From Rhodoplanes tepidamans (GTDB lineage Bacteria; Pseudomonadota; Alphaproteobacteria; Rhizobiales; Xanthobacteraceae): a stretch of DNA of 64,000 nucleotides. Below, in pieces: positions 58,809 through 64,000 of this stretch. The notes beneath the pieces are model-generated. The model was not told where the DNA came from. It saw nothing but the letters and a program-made list of their open reading frames with translations, and searched no databases. Where the stretch lies: assembly GCF_030813915.1 (NCBI RefSeq), contig NZ_JAUSUJ010000011.1:62001-126000 (forward strand). The letters run 5' to 3'. A program made the translations under genes and the position numbers. Numbering within the stretch: position 1 is the stretch's first letter; each line of letters begins with the position of its first letter.

Positions 58809-59420
58809 TCAATCGTCGTCCGGCGGCGGAACCAGCCAAGCGTCCGGCGGTGCCGTCCCGCCGGCGCCGAGCGAGCGCTGGACCATCACGACGTCGGTCC
58901 ACCGGCCGTATTTGTAGCCGACCGCCGGCAGGTATCCGACCTGGCGGAAGCCGCAGCGCTCGTGCAGCCGGAGCGAGGGCGCGTTGGCGGAATCGATGTA
59001 GGCGATCATCTGCCGATAACCTGCCGCCGCGCAGGCGTCGATCAGGGCCGGCAGCAGGATTCGTCCGATGCCGGCGTGCAGATGGTCCGGATGGACGTAG
59101 ATCGAGTGCTTGACCGTGTAGCGATAGGCCGGGCGCTTGCGAAACAGCACCGCATAGGCATAGCCGACCACGCCGCCGCCCTTCTCGGCGACCAGATGCG
59201 GCAGGCGGTGCCTGCGCATGTTGCGCCGCCGCCGCTTCAGGTCGTCCGGCAGCAGCACGCCGTCCTGTCCCAGGAAAGACGGATCGAGGCCGCGGCGGAC
59301 GTGGTGCCGGTAGATCGCCAGCATGGTCTCGATGTCGGCATCGGCGGACGGGCGGATGCGGATCGGCTCCGGCGTCGCGGTGGCGGCGGTCGCGGCCGCC
59401 GACGGGGCGGGGTCGGGCAT
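58809..59420 (-). CDS. GNAT family acetyltransferase (phosphinothricin-acetyltransferase-like)
   Basis: 203 residues. The acetyl-CoA site is His-Ala-Gly-Ile-Gly-Arg-Ile-Leu-Leu (about 122-130), preceded by SIYVHPDHL and followed by Ala-Pro-Ser-Leu-Arg-Leu-His-Glu-Arg-Cys-Gly-Phe, typical of the Bar/MddA group. The 17 N-terminal residues are Ala/Thr-rich. The start codon lies 5 bases downstream of the decarboxylase stop on the same strand, so the two are in one operon and the amine product may be the substrate. Confidence 0.86.
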   Translation of the reverse strand: MPDPAPSAAATAATATPEPIRIRPSADADIETMLAIYRHHVRRGLDPSFLGQDGVLLPDDLKRRRRNMRRHRLPHLVAEKGGGVVGYAYAVLFRKRPAYRYTVKHSIYVHPDHLHAGIGRILLPALIDACAAAGYRQMIAYIDSANAPSLRLHERCGFRQVGYLPAVGYKYGRWTDVVMVQRSLGAGGTAPPDAWLVPPPDDD

Positions 59421-59425
59421 GGACG

Positions 59426-61783
59426 TCACTCGCGAACCACGTAGGTATGGAAGCGGATCGCACCGCTCGCATCGATCTCGCGATAGACGCCCTGGATCTC
59501 GGCCTCGAAGCCCGGGAACAGGTTTGCGCTGCGTTCGAATGTCCTCAGATAGTCGATCATCGGGGCGGCCCGGTCGTCCAGGCGCTCGCCCGGGACCACG
59601 GTGGCGATGCCGGGCGGATAGACGACGAACAGCGTCGTCGCGATCCGCCCCTGGATGGCATCGATCGGCAGGTAGTCGACATTGTTGCGGACGAGCTCGC
59701 GGGCCGCCTCCCGCGGCGTCATCGCCGGCTCCGGCAGATGGCCGGTCGTGAACTGCGCCCGCTGCAGGGCGCTCACGTCGGCGGACCGGAAGAAGGCGTG
59801 CATGTCGGCACACAGATCCCGCAGCCGCACCCCGCGATAGCGTCGCGGCCGCGCCGCGACGAACTCCGGCATCGCCTGGTCGAGCAGGACGTTGTCGTCG
59901 TGTAGCCGCTTGAACGCGACCAGCGCGCTGACGAGCGTGCCCGCCTTGCTGGCCTCGACGCCCGGGGTGAGGAGGAAGAGCAGCGAGTTGAGGTCGTTCT
60001 TCTCGGGCACCACGCGGTTCTCGCGCAGATACTGGGCGACGATCGGGGCCGGGACGCCGTGCGGCTCGTACTCGCCGGTCACGCGGTCGAAGCCCGGCGT
60101 CAGCAGCGTCAGCTTGTTCGGATCCGTGATGGCGAATCCGGGCGCGACATGGGAGAAGCCGTGCCACGCCGCGCCGGGCTCGAGCTCCCAGAACCGCGCA
60201 TGGCCGGCGAGCGCGTCGGTGGCGACGCTCTCCCAGGCGACCTCGTGGAAGCCGCCGCCGGTCGCCGCGTCGGGAAGGCGGACGCGGTCGGGCACGAACG
60301 GATCGAAGAACCAGCGGCGCGCCGGGTCGGCCTCCTTGCGCTCGAACTCGGCCCGCACCGCCCGGAGCTTCTTGCGCAGCTCGATGCCGAGCCGGATCGT
60401 GTCGTCCCACAGGACCTCGCCGGAGCGGCCCTTCATCATCTGGGCGCCGACGTCGAGCGAGGCGAACAGCGGATAGAACGGCGATGTCGAGGCGTGCTGC
60501 AGGACGCTCTCGTTGAAGCGCCGGTGCTCGACGCGACGCCGCTGGCCGCGGATGTGGTTGTCCTTCACGTGGATCTGCGAGGCCTGCGAGAAGCTGGCGA
60601 GCTGCTTGTGGGTGGATTGCGTGGCGACGATGCCGGGCGCGCTGTCGTCGAGCCCCTGCAGCCCCATGGCGAATCGGCCGGCGTAAATGGGGTGGAACTT
60701 CATGAAGCCGGCCCAGGCCTCGTCGAACAGGATGTAGTCGCACAGCGGCGCGAGCCGCGAGAGGACGAGCTGCGCGTCGTGAATGGTGCCGTCGTAGGTG
60801 CACTGCTCGATCACGGCGGCCCGGAACGGCCGCTCGCGCCGCCACGCCTCCGGGTCCCTCACCAGCGGATTGCGGCGGATCGCCTCCCGGATCGCGGTCT
60901 CGTCGAGCGCCTCGGGATGGATCGGCCCGATCAGGCCGTAGGCGTTGCGGTCGGTCGGCAGGTAGACCGGGATGCCGCCGCCGAGCAGCAGCGCGCCGTG
61001 ATGCGCGGCCTTGTGGTTGTTGCGGTCGAACAGCACGAGGTCGCCCTCCGCGACGAGCGCGCCGAGCACGATCTTGTTCGAGGCCGAGGTGCCGTTGAGG
61101 ACGAAATAGGTCCGCTCGGCCCCGAAGATCGCGGCGGCCTCCTTCTGGGCCTGCAGGGCCGGGCCCTCGTGGGTGAGCAGGTCCCCGAGCTCGAGCACCG
61201 AGTTGTCGAGGTCGTCGCGGAACACCGCCTCGCCGAGATGCTCCATGAAAATCCGGCCGACGGGGCTGCGGCTGTAGAAGATGCCGCCGTTGTGGCCCGG
61301 GCAGGTCCACAGCTGGTTGCCTTCCTCGGCGTAGTCGACCATGGCGCCGAAGAACGGCGTCTTCAGCGTCTGGGCGTACTGGGTGAGCCGGCTGACCAGG
61401 TTGCGTGCGATGAACTCCGGCGTCTCCTCGGCGAGGAAGACGTAGCCGTCGATGAAGTCGAGCACCTCGACCGGCACGTCCTCGAAGCGGGTGCGGCGGA
61501 CCAGGAGCACGATCGGCATCTCCAGGCCGCGCCGGCGCATCACGTTGATGAGCGACGCCGCCTTGCCTTCCAGCCCCTTCTTGCCCCAGTCGACCACCAG
61601 GCAGCCGATGGCGGCATCGGTCTTCACCGCCATCTCGGCGTCCTCGATCCGGCGCGCCCGGACGACCTGGAAGCCGGAGCGCTCGATCGCCGTGATGATC
61701 TGCTGGATGCGGAGCCCTTCGAGGTCCTCGGCGTCGAAGCTCGGGGCGGAGAACAGGAACGTGAACCGCTGGATGAAGTTCAT
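59426..61783 (-). CDS. Orn/Lys/Arg family decarboxylase
   Basis: 785 residues, the size of the large fold-I amino acid decarboxylases. It has an N-terminal receiver-like wing domain (1-135), a PLP core whose Schiff-base Lys393 is in Ser-Thr-His-Lys-Gln-Leu-Ala-Ser, and a C-terminal domain. Cys-Pro-Gly-His-Asn-Gly-Gly at 161-167, Asn-Gly-Thr-Ser-Ala-Ser-Asn-Lys at 230-237 and Phe-Asp-Glu-Ala-Trp are conserved. It removes the carboxylate of ornithine, lysine or arginine; which is not decided. Products are polyamine precursors and acid resistance. Coupled GNAT gene downstream. Confidence 0.9.
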   Translation of the reverse strand: MNFIQRFTFLFSAPSFDAEDLEGLRIQQIITAIERSGFQVVRARRIEDAEMAVKTDAAIGCLVVDWGKKGLEGKAASLINVMRRRGLEMPIVLLVRRTRFEDVPVEVLDFIDGYVFLAEETPEFIARNLVSRLTQYAQTLKTPFFGAMVDYAEEGNQLWTCPGHNGGIFYSRSPVGRIFMEHLGEAVFRDDLDNSVLELGDLLTHEGPALQAQKEAAAIFGAERTYFVLNGTSASNKIVLGALVAEGDLVLFDRNNHKAAHHGALLLGGGIPVYLPTDRNAYGLIGPIHPEALDETAIREAIRRNPLVRDPEAWRRERPFRAAVIEQCTYDGTIHDAQLVLSRLAPLCDYILFDEAWAGFMKFHPIYAGRFAMGLQGLDDSAPGIVATQSTHKQLASFSQASQIHVKDNHIRGQRRRVEHRRFNESVLQHASTSPFYPLFASLDVGAQMMKGRSGEVLWDDTIRLGIELRKKLRAVRAEFERKEADPARRWFFDPFVPDRVRLPDAATGGGFHEVAWESVATDALAGHARFWELEPGAAWHGFSHVAPGFAITDPNKLTLLTPGFDRVTGEYEPHGVPAPIVAQYLRENRVVPEKNDLNSLLFLLTPGVEASKAGTLVSALVAFKRLHDDNVLLDQAMPEFVAARPRRYRGVRLRDLCADMHAFFRSADVSALQRAQFTTGHLPEPAMTPREAARELVRNNVDYLPIDAIQGRIATTLFVVYPPGIATVVPGERLDDRAAPMIDYLRTFERSANLFPGFEAEIQGVYREIDASGAIRFHTYVVRE

Positions 61784-61977
61784 GATGGGTGCCGCTCTCG
61801 GGGTGGGCCGCACCGTCCCGGGTGAGCATGACAGACGTGTGACGGGTGGGAGCGCCTCTGCTACGCTTGCCGCGGCGACCTGCGATCCGGGCGGGCCGGA
61901 CGGAGCCGGCCACCCTGCGCCGACCGGCTCACGACGCGATCGGGGGCGGTCGTGGGGGCGGGCGATCAGGCGACGGT

Positions 61978-62016
61978 GGTCCGGCACGGCGGTCCGGCAC
62001 GGCGGTCCGGCACGAC
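61978..62016. repeat. 13-bp tandem repeat, three copies
   Basis: GGTCCGGCACGGC is present twice exactly and once with one change (GGTCCGGCACGAC), end to end, in the 262-base leader of the LssY-C gene. It is a short array with no coding role seen. Confidence 0.8.
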
Positions 62017-62045
62017 GGTCGCGCGGGGCTCACGGGGGGCTCGGG

Positions 62046-62864
62046 GTGAGACGGCTGATTCGGCTGATGCAGCGCCTGCTCGTCCTGGCGCTCGGCGTCC
62101 TTACCGTCTGGCTTATCGTCTTCGTCGTGTTCGACACGGCGGACCAGCGGCTGCCGTGGATCGCCGCGGTCGCCGTCACCTATGCGGTCGCCGCCTACGT
62201 GATTCTGCCGCGGGCCGTGCGCACCGGCCTGAAGATCCTGCAGCGCAAGAGCATCCCGAGCTTCACCGTGACCGGGGACGGCCTGCCCGCCGATCCGGTC
62301 AATCTCGTGCTGGTCGGCACGCTGGCGGAGCTGCGCGAGGCCTTCTCGGCCGCCGGCTGGACCGAGGCCGAGCCGCTCACCCTGACGAGCTCCTGGCGCA
62401 TGGCGCGGGCCTTCGTGCTGAACGAGCCCTATCCGGCGGCGCCGTTCAGCACCCTGCATCTGTTCGGCCGCGGCCAGGACATCGGCTTCCAGCGGCCGAT
62501 CGGCGACAGCCCGCGCCAGCGCCATCACGTCCGCTTCTGGGCGCTCGGCCTCGAGCGTGCCGAGATGCCGCTGTCCACGCCGGAGTTCTGGCTCGGCACC
62601 GACCGGCCGCCGGAGGGCGACCGCGTGCTCTGGGTCGGCGCCGCCACCCGCGACACCGGGCTGTCGCTGACCCGGCTGACCTTCCAGATCACCCACGCGA
62701 CCGACGACGACACCAACGCGGAGCGCGACTTCATCGTCGCCGAGCTGACCGAGCGGCGGCTGATCGAGGACGTCACCTGGGTCCGCGCCGGCGAGGCACT
62801 GCCGGTCCGCCGCGTCAACCACTACACGGCCGACGGCGAGATCACGGTGGCGCGGCTGGCGTGA
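62046..62864 (+). CDS. membrane protein with LssY C-terminal domain
   Basis: 272 residues from a GTG; an ATG at 62067 would shorten it by 7. Two N-terminal membrane helices (about 9-30 and 35-57) lead to a soluble domain from about residue 70 with Asn-Leu-Val-Leu-Val-Gly-Thr, PLTLTSSWRMARAFVLNEPY, His-Leu-Phe-Gly-Arg-Gly-Gln-Asp, His-His-Val-Arg-Phe-Trp and Trp-Val-Gly-Ala-Ala-Thr-Arg-Asp. This is the LssY C-terminal domain found in Legionella LssY and many envelope proteins; its function is unproven. Confidence 0.8.
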   Translation: MRRLIRLMQRLLVLALGVLTVWLIVFVVFDTADQRLPWIAAVAVTYAVAAYVILPRAVRTGLKILQRKSIPSFTVTGDGLPADPVNLVLVGTLAELREAFSAAGWTEAEPLTLTSSWRMARAFVLNEPYPAAPFSTLHLFGRGQDIGFQRPIGDSPRQRHHVRFWALGLERAEMPLSTPEFWLGTDRPPEGDRVLWVGAATRDTGLSLTRLTFQITHATDDDTNAERDFIVAELTERRLIEDVTWVRAGEALPVRRVNHYTADGEITVARLA

Positions 62865-62871
62865 GCATGGC

Positions 62872-63014
62872 CATCGTTCCGGGGCGGCGTCATCGGGGCA
62901 GGCCTTCGCCCGGCCCGGCGACAGGCTCCGCGCCGAACCCGGACTCCAGCCCCACTCTCGGTGTGTGTCGCTGGAGTCCGGGTTCGCGCGCTGTCGCGCG
63001 CGTCCCGGAATGAC
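62872..63014. repeat. extragenic repeat, GTTCCGGG / TCCCGGAA type
   Basis: CGTTCCGGGGCGGCGTCATC opens and CGCGTCCCGGAATGACCAG closes the element; internal CCCGGACTCCAG and CTGGAGTCCGGG are exact inverses. A partial relative stands at 26629-26672. It fills the gap between the LssY-C gene and ugpB, which converge. Confidence 0.7.
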
Positions 63015-63040
63015 CAGAAACGGATCACGCGGCTCTCGCT

Positions 63041-64000
63041 TCACCTCGCGCCGGACGCGCTGAGGTTCTGGGCGGCGAAGTCGCGCAGAACGGCGTTGCC
63101 GCGGGCCACGGCGGACGTCAGTGCCGCGGCCGGGGTCTTGGTGCCGGCGAGCGCCTGCTCCATCTCCTCCTCGACGATGTCGCGGATCACCACGTAGGAG
63201 CCGAGCCGCAGCCCCTTGCGGCCGGCGGCGGGCGGCTCGAGGCCGAGCTGGCGGATGGCGATGTCGGCGCCCGGGTTCTTGCCGTAGAAGCCGCTCTTGC
63301 GGCTCGCCTCGTACGCCGCGCGGGTGATCGGCAGGTAGCCGGTCGTCTGGTGCCAGCGCGCCTGCACGGCCGGCTGCGACAGATAGGCGAAGAACTTCGC
63401 CACCCCGGCATATTCGGCGTCCGGCCGGCCGCGCAGCACCCACAGGCTGCCGCCGCCGATCAGCGGCGGGTGCGGGGCGCCGCGCACGTCCGGCCAGTAG
63501 GGCAGCGGGCCGAAGCCGACCTTGAAGGTGGCATTGTTCAGCATCTCGGCCCGCGAGGCCGACGAGCCGAGAAAGATCGGGCATTCGCGGCCGAGGAACT
63601 TGGCCTCCGCCTTGGTGGCGCGGCCGCCATAGGCGTAGAGGCCGGCCCTCTGCCACGCCACCAGCGCCTCCAGGTGGCGGAGCATCAGCGGGTTGTCGAG
63701 GGCGAGCTCGGCGTCGAGCCCGTCGAAGCCGTTGCCCCTGGTCGCCACCGGCAGGCCGTGGACGGCGGAGAAGTTCTCCACGTTGATCCACGACGGCCAG
63801 TCGGTGGTGAAGCCGCAGGTCTGGCCGGCGCCGCGCAGCCGCTTCGCCGCCGCCTCGACCTCCGGCCAGGTCTTCGGCGGCGCCTCGGGGTCGAGCCCGG
63901 CCGCCTGGAACTTGTCCTTGTTGTAGAAGAGGATCGGAACCGACGAGTTGAACGGGATGGAGAGCATCTTGCCGCTGCCGTCGGTGTAGTAGGCGGCGAC
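63041..64000 (-). CDS. ugpB: sn-glycerol-3-phosphate ABC transporter binding protein UgpB-like, 5' end outside
   Basis: The frame is open to the right edge (319 residues seen, the C-terminal three quarters). It continues through Tyr-Tyr-Thr-Asp-Gly-Ser-Gly-Lys-Met-Leu-Ser-Ile-Pro-Phe-Asn-Ser-Ser, the hallmark of UgpB, then Asn-Lys-Asp-Lys-Phe and Pro-Pro-Lys-Thr-Trp. The tail has an Arg/Ala-rich helix ending in Leu-Ser-Ala-Ser-Gly-Ala-Arg. It is the periplasmic part of a phosphodiester-uptake ABC system (UgpABCE); other parts would be upstream or elsewhere. Confidence 0.87.
   Translation of the reverse strand, partial: VAAYYTDGSGKMLSIPFNSSVPILFYNKDKFQAAGLDPEAPPKTWPEVEAAAKRLRGAGQTCGFTTDWPSWINVENFSAVHGLPVATRGNGFDGLDAELALDNPLMLRHLEALVAWQRAGLYAYGGRATKAEAKFLGRECPIFLGSSASRAEMLNNATFKVGFGPLPYWPDVRGAPHPPLIGGGSLWVLRGRPDAEYAGVAKFFAYLSQPAVQARWHQTTGYLPITRAAYEASRKSGFYGKNPGADIAIRQLGLEPPAAGRKGLRLGSYVVIRDIVEEEMEQALAGTKTPAAALTSAVARGNAVLRDFAAQNLSASGAR

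Noticed and set aside
1-64000. CRISPR arrays, tRNA genes, insertion sequences or prophage
   Set aside because: No regularly spaced repeats, cloverleaf-like sequences with conserved T-loops, transposase or phage structural genes were recognised on either strand.

Overview
The window is a very GC-rich stretch (strong G/C bias at third codon positions, GTG and TTG starts, short Shine-Dalgarno-led spacers) that reads as chromosome of an alphaproteobacterium of the order Hyphomicrobiales (Rhizobiales). Support comes from gene content: a ptsN / DUF1150 / small heat-shock protein neighbourhood, TctABC-type (Bug-dependent) transporters, cstA-ybdD, a host-attachment-like protein, and extragenic palindromes of types common in Bradyrhizobium/Rhodopseudomonas relatives. 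Two adjacent copies of a rhodoquinone-biosynthesis methyltransferase-like gene (rquA) make a rhodoquinone-forming genus such as Rhodoplanes an attractive guess; that is inference, not proof. No rRNA, tRNA, CRISPR array, prophage or transposase was seen.

Layout. 1-9.1 kb: a truncated Cache-HAMP-PAS sensor, a host-attachment-like protein, a translationally coupled SDR / cystathionine gamma-synthase-like pair, a HIG1-like membrane peptide with a PduO-type corrinoid adenosyltransferase, etfB-etfA, a 3-hydroxybutyryl-CoA dehydrogenase and a DMT exporter. 9.3-15.1 kb: a glycan-type cluster with one GT-B glycosyltransferase, two tandem paralogous GT2 enzymes and a radical SAM/SPASM-like protein, flanked by a small orphan protein and a gene relic. 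15.2-20.4 kb: tldD, an orphan ABC ATPase, and the ybdD-cstA carbon-starvation pair ending in a strong terminator.

20.7-33.3 kb: a catabolic locus built from divergent operons. On the minus strand are a hydroxyisobutyrate-dehydrogenase-like enzyme, a cupin and a 2-keto-4-pentenoate-hydratase-like enzyme with 4-bp overlaps. On the plus strand are a cupin, a Bug solute-binding protein, a CocE/NonD hydrolase, TctB, TctA, a bicupin, a gamma-glutamyltransferase-family enzyme and a crotonase. The likely theme is uptake and stepwise breakdown of an unidentified organic acid, ester or amide. 33.5-35.1 kb: the two rquA-like genes. 36.4-43.0 kb: a second catabolic/transport locus (amidohydrolase and Ldh-type dehydrogenase converging on Gfo/Idh, Bug, TctB and TctA). 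43.3-45.4 kb: a bifunctional FadJ-like beta-oxidation protein, which with EtfAB and Hbd indicates acyl-CoA metabolism.

45.4-54.9 kb: a TSUP exporter, ptsN, DUF1150, an Hsp20 gene with a candidate thermosensing leader, a ketopantoate-reductase-like enzyme, an L,D-transpeptidase, an AapJ-like binding protein, a DUF900 lipoprotein hydrolase, a manganese catalase and a caspase-like peptidase with two C-terminal repeats. 55-64 kb: an MFS transporter, a prokaryotic glutamate-receptor-like ion channel protein, a His-rich membrane peptide, a DEDDh exonuclease, a GNAT acetyltransferase beside an ornithine/lysine/arginine decarboxylase, an LssY-C domain membrane protein and the 3' part of a UgpB-like binding protein running off the right edge. 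Several extragenic repeat families sit between operons.
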